Source of the DNA: Elgaria multicarinata webbii
Lineage: Eukaryota > Chordata > Lepidosauria > Squamata > Anguidae
DNA: 64,000 nt
Direction: 5' to 3'
NCBI RefSeq assembly: GCF_023053635.1
Contig: NC_086179.1
Coordinates: 2,122,001-2,186,000, forward strand
This document shows, piece by piece, positions 1-11,006 of this stretch (its first letter is position 1; each line of letters starts with the position of its first letter). The notes below the pieces were generated by a model, which saw only the letters and a program-made list of their open reading frames with translations, did no database searches and was not told where the DNA came from. The position numbers and the translations under genes were made by a program.

Positions 1-450
1 GCTATCATGTCTCCCCTTAATCTTCTCTTTTCCAGGCTAAACATGCCCAGTTCTTTCAGTCTCTCTTCATAGGGCTTTGTTTCCAGACCCCTGATCATCC
101 TGGTTGCCCTCCTCGGAACACGCTCCAGCTTGTCTGCGTCCTTCTTGAATTGTGGAGCCCAGAACTGGACGCAATACTCTAGATGAGGCCTAACCAGGGC
201 CGAATAGAGAGGAACCAGTACCTCACGTGATTTGGAAGCTACACTTCTATTAAAGCAGCCCAAAATAGCATTTGCCTTTCTTGCAGCCATATCGCACTGT
301 TGGCTCCTATTCAGCTTGTGATCTACAACAATTCCAAGATCCTTCTCGCTTGTAGTATTGCTGAGCCAAGTATCCCCCATCTTGTAATTGTGCCTTTGGT
401 TTCTATTTCCTAAATGTAGAACTTGGCATTTATCCCAGTTAAATTTCATG
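1..450 (-). mobile_element. CR1 LINE fragment, ORF2 C-terminal part
   Basis: The reverse strand encodes the end of a CR1 reverse transcriptase ORF, including [16 protein letters not shown] and [13 protein letters not shown]. It is cut by the window edge at its 3' side and is 5' truncated near 450. No CR1 octamer tail is visible because that side lies outside the window. Confidence 0.9.
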
Positions 451-585
451 GTCATGTAACCACCAAGGTTAGGAAAGGTTCACAGGACACGCTTAAGTCA
501 TGGTTCACATGACACACGAAGCCATAACGTTTAGCCCCAAATGCTTAACCACCGTGGCTTAGCATGCTGTCTGAACGGGGTCAAT

Positions 586-640
<55 letters not shown>

Positions 641-1199
641 AATGTTTTGCTACCTCAGATCCACACTAGTGATGTGACATAAGTGTGTAGTTAAGGGGAA
701 ATTCATTAGAGCAGAGGGTTTTGACCAATTTTGAGTTTTGCACTCGAACATTTTTAAAAATTCAGTAGGAATACATGATAATTGAAATAACGTCAACATT
801 TTTGAGTGCTATTGTGCAAATATTTCCCGTTAGGAAGATATGGCAGCTAAAAGGGTGACAACAGGGAACACAATGGTGCTGAGGTGTAGATAAACAATTG
901 GCACCCTCCCCCCCACACACAAATAGTTCACTGCACAGGTCATAACTGTGCCTGTTAAAGATCAAAATATGCCGCTATGGGGACCCACGTCATTGGAGAT
1001 AATGCTACTGCTGTCCAAATCCATTCTTTCCAAATGAAGTCCAGGTTTTTGAGGTCTAAAACCAGACAGAACCACCCCAAGACCACAACTGTTTGCCAAC
1101 ACATGTAGATGCCCCATAAAGTGGAAGGCATCATCCTCTACTCATCCCTCAAGTAATGCCAAGGGCAAAATCACCCTCTCTCTTAACGCCAGACGCTAC
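451..1199. other. Intergenic; TG microsatellite only
   Basis: Besides a (TG)23 run at 589-634, no gene or clear repeat is recognised. The short stretch 451-588 loosely resembles the MITE-like sequence at 1855-2172 (words around taaccatgg and agcatgctgtct). If the alpha-tubulin gene next door is real, this is its second intron; no third exon is visible here. Confidence 0.5.
589..634. repeat. (TG)23 microsatellite
   Basis: Uninterrupted dinucleotide run of 46 bp. Confidence 0.98.
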
Positions 1200-1422
1200 C
1201 TATGACTGTCGGCTCCAGGTCTACGAACGCTGCTCTGGGGACGTGTTTGCCTGCTCCCGTTTCACAGAAAAAGGTCTCGAAAGACGAGTCCACTCGGCTC
1301 GGCGTGTCAGAGCTCAGGATGGTCCCATCTGGCAGGATGCCATGTTCCTGGCAATACAGTTCCCAGCAAGCATTGCCCATTTGAACACCAGCCTGTCCGA
1401 TATGGATAGAGAGGCACTCCCT
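1200..1422 (-). CDS. Alpha-tubulin exon 2 (residues 2-75), partial gene
   Basis: On the reverse strand this 223-nt segment reads 74 codons plus one base of alpha-tubulin, starting [14 protein letters not shown] and ending FVDLEPTVI. Alpha-tubulin subunits pair with beta-tubulin to build microtubules and bind GTP; the GQAGxQ motif belongs to the nucleotide-binding fold. It is preceded by a strong acceptor (pyrimidine tract, then ttgttccag) and followed by a donor (atag/gtagcg). Vertebrate alpha-tubulin genes have a first exon carrying only the start codon and a second exon of this length ending in phase 1, so this looks like a true exon and not a processed copy. No stop or frameshift is seen. 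[12 protein letters not shown] and FFCET recall the divergent TUBAL3 type, but assignment is uncertain. Exon 1 should lie to the right and exons 3 and 4 off the left edge. It could still belong to a dead gene. Confidence 0.8.
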
Positions 1423-1502
1423 CTGGAACAAACAGACAGTGCAAAGCAAGAGTTATGCAGATGTCTAGGAAGGCAAAGGTACACCATGTACCCCCAATAA
1501 TG

Positions 1503-1747
1503 GTCTCAAGTTACAGAAACACAGATTCCAGCCGGACATCAGGAAAAACGTCCTGATTGTTAGAGCAGTACGACAATGGAACCAATAACCCAGGGAGGTC
1601 GTGGGCTCTCCCACACTAGAGGCCTTCAAGAGGCAGCTGGACAACCATCTGTCAGGGATGCTTTAAGGTGGATTCCTGCATTGAGCAGGGGCTTGGACTC
1701 GATGGCCTTATGGGCCCCTTCCAACGCTACTATTCTATGATTCTATG
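1503..1747 (+). mobile_element. CR1 LINE 3' end
   Basis: Carries the end of ORF2 (agagcagtacgacaatgg, then ttcaagaggcagctggacaa) and the short 3' UTR, ending in the CR1 signature tail ttctatgattctatg. It is 5' truncated. Confidence 0.9.
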
Positions 1748-1854
1748 TCTAGACTATGCTTGCTTAATAAGCATTGATTGCTGTTGGCACAACACTCCTG
1801 CCCAGGAGGAATACGAAGGGAAGATGCCAGTTGGAACGAAGAATGCGAGGCTAG

Positions 1855-2172
1855 GTTCACACTCAGTGGTTGATGGGTTGTTTTGAGCAATGGGTTGATT
1901 ATTTAACCATGGATTAGCATGCTGTCTAAACCAATGGTTAACCATGCACTGTGGCTTGTTAATCACCCTGAACAACCCAACAAACCAACCATGGGTTCAC
2001 TAGGTGATTTGTTCAAGAAAAATAAGCCACTTCACATGGTTATCAAACCACCCTGCAGAAAATGTGTTGTTGAAACCCAGGATGCTAACCTGCAGGTTCA
2101 ACAACCAACCCACAGTTCAAAACAATCCACAATGAACCACTTAGTGTGGGTTAGCATGTTGTGCGAACCCAG
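1855..2172. mobile_element. Probable non-autonomous DNA transposon (MITE)
   Basis: The left edge reads ggttcacact and the right edge, reversed, ggttcgcaca. The interior is rich in overlapping words such as aaccatgg, aaccaaccc and gttagcatg, giving many partial inverted matches. The superfamily is not recognised and the target duplication is unclear. Related words occur at 451-588 and near 7860-7930. Confidence 0.45.
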
Positions 2173-2404
2173 CCAACAACTCCAATCCAGTTGCCTTTGT
2201 TCCTCTGATTTGTTCTGCCTTCTGACCCATTGCTCCTCAATTCAGGTTTAATTAGGAGATTATGGAATAGCATAATGGGCACAGGTTGTAAGTCCTTTAT
2301 ACAGTTTCCAGTGGGACAGCCATGTTAGTCTGCCACACCACTCACATATTTGTTCTCGCATAAGCTTTGGTAGACACTGTCCACTTCAGCACTGCCCAGA
2401 GTTG

Positions 2405-2520
2405 TTCAATATTATTATTATTATTTATTTATTGCATTTCTATACCACCCAATAGCCAAAGCTCTCTGGGCGGTTTACAAATATAATGATTTAGAATGAT
2501 ACAGAACAGTACACATTGGA
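2405..2520 (-). mobile_element. L2-type LINE/SINE 3' tail
   Basis: Reads in reverse as tttgtaaaccgcccagagag, then ggtatagaaatgcaataaat, ending in an AAT/AAAT run. The full-length source of this tail is seen at 62680-63085. Confidence 0.75.
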
Positions 2521-2744
2521 TGGATTAGTTAACCCGTCTGAATAACTGAGGACACCCATAAGGCACAATCCTCTGCATGTTTAGACAGAAAAAGAAGTCC
2601 TACAAGTCCCAGCATGCCCCAGCCGTCTAGCAAGCCATATGTTGCCCACCGTTGATTTAGGACACAATCCTTAAAAAGTCCTATAACACCCAACACACCC
2701 CAGCCAGCACCCCTTCCAACTCGGCTATTCTATGATTCTATAAT

Positions 2745-3033
2745 TAAGTGCCAGGCTGGATCAAACCAAGGGTCCATCTAGTCCAGCACTCTGTTCACAC
2801 AGGGGCCAAACAGCTGTCCACCAGGGATCAACAAAGCAGGACATGGTGCAACAGCACCCTCCTACCCATGTTCCCCAGCAACTGGTGCACACAGGCTTAC
2901 TGCCTCAGATACTGGAGAATCTAGCTACAAGGCAAAGAATTAGCTTTTGCTCTCCAGACCGCCTAGAGACCTTCCAAAAGACTCTTTAATGTTTTGAACT
3001 TTGAAACAGAGTCGAAAGCCTTTCTAAGATGGC
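2745..3033 (-). mobile_element. CR1-like LINE 3' UTR plus inverted-copy segment
   Basis: The left part is the reverse of a LINE 3' UTR common in this window (tggactagatggacccttgg, gagggtgctgttgcaccatg). The right part, about 2930-3033, matches 5778-5890 in inverted orientation (tctggagagcaaaagctaat; ctaagatggctc). The inverted pair may be a remnant of a local inverted duplication. Confidence 0.6.
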
Positions 3034-3651
3034 TCTATATAGAACTTTATGTCCATTACATGTTGTCTTACTCCTCAGAGAAATAATAAGCACTATGTTG
3101 GCTGGCTGGAAGACAAGGTTCAGTTATCCTACCATAAGCAATTACTGAAAGAATAAAGCAAGGATGTCCTAAGCATCTCACCCTGAGGTACTCAGAAGGA
3201 ACAGTTCACCTGTGACACTAAGGAAAGAATCCCTGCCAAACCACAAGGCAAGCAAGTTCAATAATCTTACTTTTATTTTATTTATCTACTGCTACTTAAA
3301 ACAATGAGTTTACCTTATGATAGTGCAGAGCCATTGAAGTCATTATACCTTCACGTACACTACAGCCCTCACCTAACAATGCCTCTTTAAAACCCTTCAA
3401 TATCTGCCCCATAGAAATACATACCATAATGACAAAGAGACCTGGTGTTTTCAGAAGTAAGGCTCTACCATCAGCACCTTTCTGGAAACTTTATAGCTAG
3501 CTTGGAAAGGGATGCAGCTGTTGAGGAGGACCTATTGACCATCTTAAAGGGACACAGATCCATTTCTTAAGGGCTGTATGATGAACACCACCAAGGGATA
3601 TCTGAGAAATATGCAGTGGTTTCAAATGCATTCAGATCTCGTTGTATCCAT
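3034..3651. other. Intergenic, nothing recognised
   Basis: AT-rich sequence without convincing coding potential or known repeat signatures. Confidence 0.4.
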
Positions 3652-3748
3652 CTAGAGCAGCCTTCCTCAACCTGGGGCGCTCCAGATGTGTTGGGCTACA
3701 CCAGTCCAACACATCTGGAGCGCTGCAGGTTGAGGAAGGCTGATCTAG
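3652..3748. mobile_element. Hairpin MITE (hAT-like), 97 bp
   Basis: Two 43-bp arms (3652-3694 and 3706-3748) are inverted copies with only about four mismatches around an 11-nt loop. The core word ctccagatgtgttgga is typical of a widespread amniote hairpin MITE; fragments recur at 11830-11905 and 12955-13022. Confidence 0.8.
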
Positions 3749-4119
3749 AGAGTTCTGAGGCAGGCAGGCTTTTTCCAAGTTCTGCTGAACTTTCTATTTA
3801 CTCTTGGGGGAGATTTGCCCAATTTCATTCATTTGCAAATACCCACTCATACCAGGGTGGCACATTTGGAAAGGAATGAAACTCTGGTGCCCAAAAATCT
3901 GATTCCGTCACTGAGCAGATGATGGAGACGCCCGATAATCTTTGAAACACAGACAGAGCGGAGGGAACAAAATGTCTGTACAGCCGTACAGCCCTGGTTG
4001 CGACATACAGGTCAGCTCTGCACTTGCTTACTCGGAAGAAACTCTTGCTGAGAAGTTCTGTGGAGTTAGCCTCAGGCAGATGTGTGTAGGACAGCAGCCT
4101 TACTCGGAGGTAGCGGCCT
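3749..4119. other. Intergenic, nothing recognised
   Basis: No coding or repeat signature recognised. Confidence 0.35.
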
Positions 4120-4345
4120 GATCCTAGGCATGAAGTTCATCACATTCAGTGCAACAGGACTTACTCCCAAGTAAGCAAACATAGGACTTGTGGCATAAGT
4201 TTGTCTGATTTTCTTGTGAGTAAACTTGTGCAGGATCGGGATTCCCAATCCTCTGTATGTTTTCATGGAAGTGAAGTCCATTGTATTCAATGCAATGTGC
4301 AGTTTGATCCTACACGTGTGCGTTCAGAAGTAAATCCCACTGAGG
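4120..4345 (-). repeat. Dispersed repeat A (cttactcccaagtaag type)
   Basis: Interspersed repeat marked by acttactcccaagtaagc and caatggacttcacttccatg in reverse. Inverted relative to the copy at 5590-5775; a more diverged copy is near 7220-7450. Class not resolved. Confidence 0.6.
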
Positions 4346-4639
4346 GGAAATGGAACTTAACCCACTTTAATAGTGGATAGGGTCGTAGCCTCTCTCTTTT
4401 TTTGCCTCAAATTGCCCTCTCCTGAAACAGATTTTTTCAGTTCTGCTAATCATGGCTGTCAGAGTGGGAGGGGTAAAAAACTTTACGAGATTAGGAGAAG
4501 GTAGCTTCTGTGAGCAGTACTGGCTCCATTTTGAAGCGACCCAAAACCCCACCTACAGACAGAGCATTCACAGAAGGCCTAGGTCAAGTAATCATTTCCT
4601 GATAGACTTCTTCAAATGCATTCCCCAGAGACAAAGGTA

Positions 4640-5310
4640 GGAATAAAACTAAGCAGAATATGACTGCTGGATGGCAAGAGTTTTACCTGGTCATACACAT
4701 GCTAATGTAGCCCTGTTGCTGAACTCCAGGCTGCATCAAGTACAGCCATCATCCCAAATCACCCTCTTTTGTTCCCATAGCAAGTAGATCTTTAGATAAG
4801 ATCACACACAAAAAAACCCCTCAAGTTAGAGGGAAGAAAAAGGCTAGCTCTCTCTCTCTCTCTCTTTAGAACCAGAAATACAGAGCATACTACACATTCC
4901 AGCTTGCGAGAGCAAGCTGCCATGGGTGAGTGCTTCGCCTCGCTGTCTTCTTTTCCTCTTCACCTAAGACCAAGAGTTGCAATGTTCCCCAGTTCTGCTC
5001 TACAAGAAAGGGCTGCAGCCCAAGGAAAGGTATATTGCCTTTAAAGATTCCCTCTACTCTTTCCCCTGCTGTCTGTGTGTGTATGCTCTTAAGTCTCAAA
5101 AAGTCTATTTTTCAGTCTTGAATCTGCTTCTAAGCTTCTACTTGCTCAGCTAATTTCCCCAAAACTAGCTTGTGTCTTTGTATCTGTTTCAACCTCAATA
5201 AATGTGCCATTGTGGCGTTATCCCCTTCAGTGCTGTAAGTTTCTTGAGTAAGAATCGCCTTACTTAGCCACAGACGCTCTATTGCCAATGTCAAAAGATT
5301 CCTTATAAGC
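4640..5310 (+). mobile_element. LTR-like segment, possibly a solo LTR
   Basis: A polyadenylation-type signal (cctcaataaatgtgcc) near 5200 is followed by a GT-rich stretch, and a CT run lies near 4847-4866. This resembles the R/U5 part of a retroviral LTR. No partner LTR, primer-binding site or target duplication was found, so the boundaries and the call are tentative. Confidence 0.3.
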
Positions 5311-5589
5311 GGGTGTAAGTCTCATTAGAACGTGTGCAAGTTTGTACATGGGTCTAACGAGAGCACATCACATAACACAATTTTTTATTTTATTTTATTA
5401 AAAAATCCTTCTCTCCCCCACCCTGAGAAGAAACTCAGATGTCCCAGAAGAAGCTCAGTTGGGCAATGGGAGTGCCTGGAGAGGCCCGTTTCTGCACTTC
5501 CAGAAACAAGCCTCGCACTGGCATCCAGGCTCCTTCTGGTTCGTGGCCCGGATAAGTAATGGGAGTGGCTGGAGAGGCCTGTTTCCAGA

Positions 5590-5775
5590 AGTGCCCTCAG
5601 TGGGATTTACTTCTGAATGCACACACGTAGCATCAAACTGCACATTGCATTGAACACAATGGACTTAACTTCCATGAAAACGCACAGCGGATTGGGAATC
5701 CTGATCCTGCACAAATTTACTTTCAAGAAGATCAGACAAGCTTATGCCACAAGTCCTCTGTTTGCTTACTTGGAA
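5590..5775 (+). repeat. Dispersed repeat A, inverted copy
   Basis: Inverted match of 4130-4345 at roughly 85-90% by eye (cacattgcattgaacacaat, cttatgccacaagtcctctg). It is joined directly to the next segment, whereas in the left copy about 1.1 kb separates the two. Confidence 0.6.
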
Positions 5776-5998
5776 GTAAGAGCCATCTTAGAAAGGCTTT
5801 TGACTCTGTTTCAAAGTTCAAAACATTGAAGAAGCTTTTGGGAGGTCTCTAAGCAGTCTGGAGAGCAAAAGCTAATTCTTTGCCATGTAGCTAGATTCTC
5901 CAGTATCTGAGGCAGTAAGCCTGTGTGCATCAGTTGCTGGGGAACATGGGTGAGAGGGTGCTGTTGCACCATGTCCTGCTTTGTTGGTCCCTGGCCGA
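5776..5998 (+). mobile_element. LINE 3' UTR segment, inverted copy of 2745-3033
   Basis: Begins agccatcttagaaaggcttt and runs into the LINE 3' UTR words gaggcagtaagcctgtgtgc and gctgttgcaccatgtcctgc. It is the inverted partner of 2745-3033 and ends about where the tubulin fragment begins. Confidence 0.6.
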
Positions 5999-6006
5999 CG
6001 GCCTTT

Positions 6007-6350
6007 AAATCCCAGAGATCCATTCATTTTGTGGACTGGTGCCCGACCAGCTTCAAGGTGGGCATCAGCTAACAACCCCCCACGGTGGTGCCCGAGGGAG
6101 ACCTGGCGAAGGTGCAGTGGGCCGTCTGCATGCTGAGCAACACCACGGCCATCGTGGAGGCCTGGGCCCTCTTGAACCACAAGTTTGACCTGATGTACGC
6201 CGCACGGGCCATTGGTACATTGGGAAGGGCATGGAAGAGGGGGAGTTCTCCAAAGCCCGAGAGGACCTGGTTGCCCTGGAGAAGGATTACGAAGAAGTGG
6301 GACAAGACTCTGGTAATGGGTCTGATGCAGAAGATGACCAAGAATACCGA
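6007..6350 (+). pseudogene. Alpha-tubulin C-terminal pseudogene
   Basis: Encodes the last quarter of alpha-tubulin: [57 protein letters not shown], then [20 protein letters not shown] and an acidic tail ending DDQEY. It is dead. The codon for the tyrosine after KVGI(N) is TAA (about 6070). A small deletion near 6213 (RAFVHWY shortened) shifts the frame. The stop after the terminal EY appears changed to CGA (6348-6350), so the frame runs on. An AATAAA lies at 6437-6442, as in a 3' UTR. The piece starts abruptly against a LINE fragment, so it is 5' truncated. It may be a processed copy or a broken inverted duplicate of the gene holding the exon at 1200-1422, which faces the other way. Confidence 0.9.
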
Positions 6351-6594
6351 GTGTCCCAGTGTTCACTTTGCACTGCTGTCTGGCGCGAAATGCCCTGTTC
6401 TGCTTCTTTTCCCTCCTCCCTCACAAAGCATAACAAAATAAAATGTGCCACGAACAAATCTTTGATGTCATGGTCCGTCTTCAGTTGCATTTAGGAGAGG
6501 GGGAAAGGGAAGTACTTATTGGAAGTAGTTTCAAGTGCTCTACTGGGTGCTCACTCTAATTTTTAGTTTGGTACATTGAAGGCACATCCTATGC

Positions 6595-6915
6595 ACAGTC
6601 TTCACACAGAGCATCGTTAAACTATGGAATCTGCAACAAGAAGATGTGGTGATGCCTATCAATTTGGATGGCTTTAAAAGGGGTTGGATGAATACCTGGA
6701 GGAGACGTCTATCAGTGTCTACTAGTCCTGATGGCTATGTGCTACCTCAGTAGCAGAGGCAATAAGCCTGTGTGCACCAGTTACTGTGGAACATGGGTGG
6801 GAGGGTGCTGTTGCACCATGTCCTGCTTGTAGGTCCCTAGCTGACAGCTGGTTGGCCACTGTTTGAACAGAGTGCTGGACTAGATGGACCCTTGGTTTGA
6901 TCCAACATGGCACTT
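6595..6915 (+). mobile_element. CR1-like LINE 3' end (second subfamily)
   Basis: Contains tttaaaaggggttggatgaa, tgtgcaccagttactgtgga, gctgttgcaccatgtcctgc and tggactagatggacccttgg. It matches the 3' part of the older LINE at 49165-49795. Confidence 0.75.
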
Positions 6916-7121
6916 CTTCCTGACTGTTAAAGCAGTACGACAGTGGAATCAGTTACCTAGGGAGGTGGTGGGCTCTCCCACACTAGAGGCCTTCAAGAGG
7001 CAGCTGGACAACCATCTGTCAGGGATGCTTTAGGGTGGATTCCTGCATTGAGGAGGGGGTTGGACTCGATGGCCTTGTAGGCCCCTTCCAACTCTGCTAT
7101 TCTATGATTCTATGATTCTTA
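6916..7121 (+). mobile_element. CR1 LINE 3' end
   Basis: From gactgttaaagcagtacgac to an octamer tail (attctatgattctatg). 5' truncated directly against the previous LINE. Confidence 0.9.
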
Positions 7122-7450
7122 TGTTTTTACATAAGTTTAAATGGGGGGAAAGTTCTGCAACTCCCAGCCTGCCCCAGCCAGTCATGCTCACTAGGGCATG
7201 CTGGGGGTTGTAGGACTTTTTTCTATGTAAACATGCATATTCCATTCAGCTGAAAATTGCATAGCATGCATAGGATTGTGGCATAAGTCTTGGAAAGGAT
7301 CTCCTCTGTATGTTTCCTTGGAAATAAGGTCCGTTTTGCTCAGTGAAACTTGTAGTCTGGCCCTTTGCATGTTTACTAAGACGTATATCCCACTGAGTGT
7401 GATGGAATTCCCACTAAGAATGCATCGGATTGCAGCCTATTCATCACAGA
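7122..7450. repeat. Hairpin-like segment and diverged repeat A
   Basis: At 7155-7230, ctcccagcctgcccc pairs imperfectly with the later ggcatgctgggggttgtag, suggesting a small MITE. The following 220 bp resemble repeat A (gcataggattg, tcccactgagtgtgatgg, gattgcagcc). Confidence 0.45.
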
Positions 7451-8677
7451 ATTCGGTGGAACTCGCTTCCAAATTAACGGGCCTGATGGAGAAGAAAGCC
7501 AAGAGTCCATGGTGCAGAGAAACCACCCAATTCATGCTATGGAATCCAAACACCTCTTTGCATCTACACTATGCATAAGAATAAAATGTGAGACAATTCC
7601 TGGATGTGGCCACCCTTCTTCTTTTGATAGCTTTTGCTTTTATTTTCAACCGGGATATAGTTGGAATGACTTCAAAGTAGTCCCAACTACTCTTACTAAA
7701 ATGTAATTAAACTACTTTGGAAGCAGTGGGCGCTCATCAGTCACTGTGCCTGTTCAGAGGACACATCAGGCTCTGTGGTTATTTTATTATTTATTTATTT
7801 ATATAGCACCATCAATGTACATGGTGCTGTACATGGTGGTGAGCGAAACTGTGGTTCTCTGGGGTTAGCATTACCCACAAGCTGTGCTGCCGCACACAAC
7901 ATCTTAAGCCATGGTTAGAGCCACGAATCCTGCTGCAGACGGTCTGACTGGGGTTAGTGAGTGAGTAGGGTTTACCAAAATGCATTGCAGAAAAGACCTT
8001 AACCGGCAGGGTTTGAGGTGTCTTCTGAACAGGCCCACTGTTATCTTTGCAGGCCTGGTACTTGTATCCCTTCATAGCTCAAGAGCTTCTGTCACTTTTT
8101 GAACCAGGCTCTGCATGGCTTCTCATTCCCTACATCTAGGCATGTACAGATGAGTCTCGTATTACATCAAGACAAATTTATGATGTCATCAGCTTTCGTG
8201 GGCTAGAATCCATCATCATAACGCCATCGCCTTCAGCATCAATATACAATGGACACTTCCCTTGGTACCCACCAGCCTTAACGTTGCTCATGATTCTTTG
8301 GGGGGGGGGGGGGTTGTTGTTGTATTTTTTTTTTAAAAAAACTATAAATGTAGGCAGGCACGCTGCAAAGTGAAGACCACCCCTCCAGCTTTATGCCCTT
8401 TTTATTTCCAAGAATATTCTCTGTTTCCTGAGCAACTTACTTGTCCCTGAGCCTCATCAGTTGGCCTTCTGTGAGATGGCTGTTGGAACAGTAACCGGTG
8501 GGTTCATAGTACATTTGGGGTGGGAGGGTGGGGTGGGGGCTCAGACCCCATTTCTGCCTTGTACTTAGGTTCTTGGCCAAGTTACTTTTCTTATAACCTT
8601 GCAAGTTTCCTCCTGCGAAATGGGTGTTTTGTGAATGTCCACACCCACCATTGCAGCATTTGGGCAATCCTCTCACC
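7451..8677. other. Intergenic with short repeat tails
   Basis: An L2-type tail in reverse (atttatatagcaccatcaat) lies at about 7775-7850, and a G run at 8298-8313. No gene is recognised. Confidence 0.4.
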
Positions 8678-9056
8678 TGGGGTGACCATAAAGGAAAGGA
8701 GGACCGGGCTCCTGTATCTTTAACAGTTGCATAGAAAAGGGAATTTCAGCCGGTGTCATTTGCATATATGGGGAACCCGGTGAAATTCCCTCTTCATCAC
8801 AACAGTTAAAGCTGCAGGAGCTATATTAGAGTGACCAGACAGAAAAGAGGGCAGGGCACCTGCAACTTTAACTGTTGTGATGAAGAGGGAATTTTTGTAA
8901 ACTGCCCAGAGACCTTCAGCTTTGGGATAGTAAATAAATAAATAAATAAATTTCCCCAGGTTCCCCATATATACAAATGTACCTGCAGAAATTCCCTTTT
9001 CAATACAACTGTTAAAGATACAGGAGCCCTGTCCTCCTTTTCATAGGGTCACTGTA
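8678..9056. mobile_element. TAGGGTGACC-family MITE, copy 1
   Basis: Starts tggggtgacc and ends ggtcactgta, with extended inverted ends (ggaggac/gtcctcc; tgtatctttaacagttg/caactgttaaagataca). It is flanked by the 7-bp direct repeat TCTCACC (8671-8677 and 9057-9063). An L2-type tail sits inside at about 8895-8951. Confidence 0.85.
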
Positions 9057-9063
9057 TCTCACC

Positions 9064-9449
9064 ATGGCAGCCATTTTGTGAAACTGCCCAACTACTGCTA
9101 TCAAAATTCCAGATGTGCCCACCAACCCAAAAGGATTGTGTAGACCTGGTCTATCCTAATCTGACCCAATGGAATAGGTGGGGGTTCTCTCATGACGGTT
9201 GAGGCTTTCGCCCTATTTTGATTTCTTGGAGGCATTTGATTATAGAATTTCCTAACTGGGCGGCAGGGGTAAGACAATGCAAACATGAAAGATTTGCAGG
9301 GCCTAACACACAAGTGCAGCTGGCCCGTAGAAATCTTGTACGTCAGGTCGATTCTGTTGGTGTTTCTCAATGGGTAGACTTGCTGATTGGACGATGACTC
9401 TCCATCCATTGCGGAAGACTTCAGTTATTTCCCCGGCTGTCCTGTGGGA
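9064..9449. other. Intergenic, nothing recognised
   Basis: Short overlapping open frames on - show no family resemblance. Confidence 0.35.
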
Positions 9450-10113
9450 TGATAGATCACAAGCTGAATATGAGCCAACAGTGCGATATGGCTGCAAGAA
9501 AGGCAAATGCTATTTTGGGCTGCATTAATAGAAGTATAGCTTCCAAATCACGTGAGGTACTGGTTCCTCTCTTTTCGGCCCTGGTTAGGCCTCATCTAGA
9601 GTACTGCGTCCAGTTCAGTGCTCCACCATTCAAGGAGGACGCAGACAAGCAGGAGCGTGTTCAGAGGAGGGCAACCAGGATGATCAGGGTCTGGAAACAA
9701 AGCCCTATGAAGAGAGACTGAAAGAACTGGGCATGTTTAGCCTGGAGAAGAGAAGGCTGAGGAGAGACATGAGAGCACTCTTCAAATACTTGAAAGGTTG
9801 TCACCCAGAGGAGGGCCAGGATCTTTTCTTGGTCCTCCCAGAGTGCAGGACACGGAATAACGGGTTCAAGTTAAAGGAATCCAGATTCCAGCTGGACATC
9901 AGGAAAAACGTCCTGACTGTTAGAGCAGTACGACAATGAAATCAGTTACCTAGGGAGGTTGTGGGCTCTCCCACCCTAGAGGCCTTCAAGATGCAGCTGG
10001 ACAACCATCTGTCAGGGATGCTTTAGGGTGGATCCCTGCATTGAGCAGGGTGTTGGACTCGGTGGCCTTGTAGGCCCCTTCCAACTCTGCTATTCGATGA
10101 TTCTATGATTCTA
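9450..10113 (+). mobile_element. CR1 LINE, ORF2 C-terminus and 3' end
   Basis: Reads [31 protein letters not shown] and [12 protein letters not shown], then shifts frame and continues with [20 protein letters not shown], ending in ttctatgattct. 5' truncated and frame-broken. Confidence 0.92.
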
Positions 10114-10692
10114 AGGATAGGACAATAGCACAATTTCATGCAATAACAAGATCAAGATGATGAAATTCACTGCATTTCTCATAAGAACGTGATTATGAAC
10201 AGGAGCGGCACAGCGACGGTGCCTGTCTCTGACAAGCAAACTTTTAATGACTCCCACCGCCCCTCATTTGGTAGAGCTAGAAAAACATGCTTGCTAATGA
10301 AATCCCAGCTGAAGCCAACCCTTCGCCATTAGCGGCCTCTGCCCCCACCCCAGCGACCTGGTCCATGGAGACAGTTTCCAACCACGGAGCGTGGGTCCCA
10401 AGTGGAGACACGGAGCTGGAAAACTTCCCGCTCAAACTTCAGCTATTAAGTGTTATTTAGAGTAACCAGTTAATTAATGACATCGCTTCTCCATCTCAGG
10501 GACTGACGAAGAACAGAATAAGCCTGTTAAAGAAGTTGTTTGTTGGGTTTGCAATGAAATCCTAGAGTTGATACACAGGTGCTGAACTTGTCTTATGAAC
10601 TGTTCAAACAACGCACCCTAATCTGTTCATTTGGTGAATAGAGCCATCCTTTTACCAAGTGGTAACTTACCATAGGGTGTATTTAACCACGG
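10114..10692. other. Intergenic, nothing recognised
   Basis: No coding or repeat signature recognised. Confidence 0.35.
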
Positions 10693-10847
10693 ACATTTGT
10701 ATCAACCTAGATACACTAGAGGCCTTCAAGAGGCAGCTGGACAGCCACCTGTCAGGTTTGCTTTAGGGTGGATTCCTGCGTTGAGCAGGGGGTTGGACTG
10801 GATGGCCTTGTGGGCCCCTTCCAACTCTGGTAGTCTGTGATTCTATG
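10693..10847 (+). mobile_element. CR1 LINE 3' tail
   Basis: From actagaggccttcaagaggc to a diverged octamer (tctgtgattctatg). Very short, 5' truncated. Confidence 0.85.
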
Positions 10848-11006
10848 AACCTGGCAAGTGGTGAGCAGACCCTCTCATTTACTGGAGCGTCTTTCCACAC
10901 CATCCAATGTTCTTCCTGAGTTCTGAGAGTCACTGCTGATGTTTAAGAAGGGCGCCTGCCTTGCAGAATTTAAGATCATACAAGCTCTCTCTTAAATAAC
11001 CTTCCC

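Noticed and set aside
5872-6366. A 164-codon - frame across the tubulin relic
   Set aside because: It is the antisense of the alpha-tubulin pseudogene and has no family of its own.
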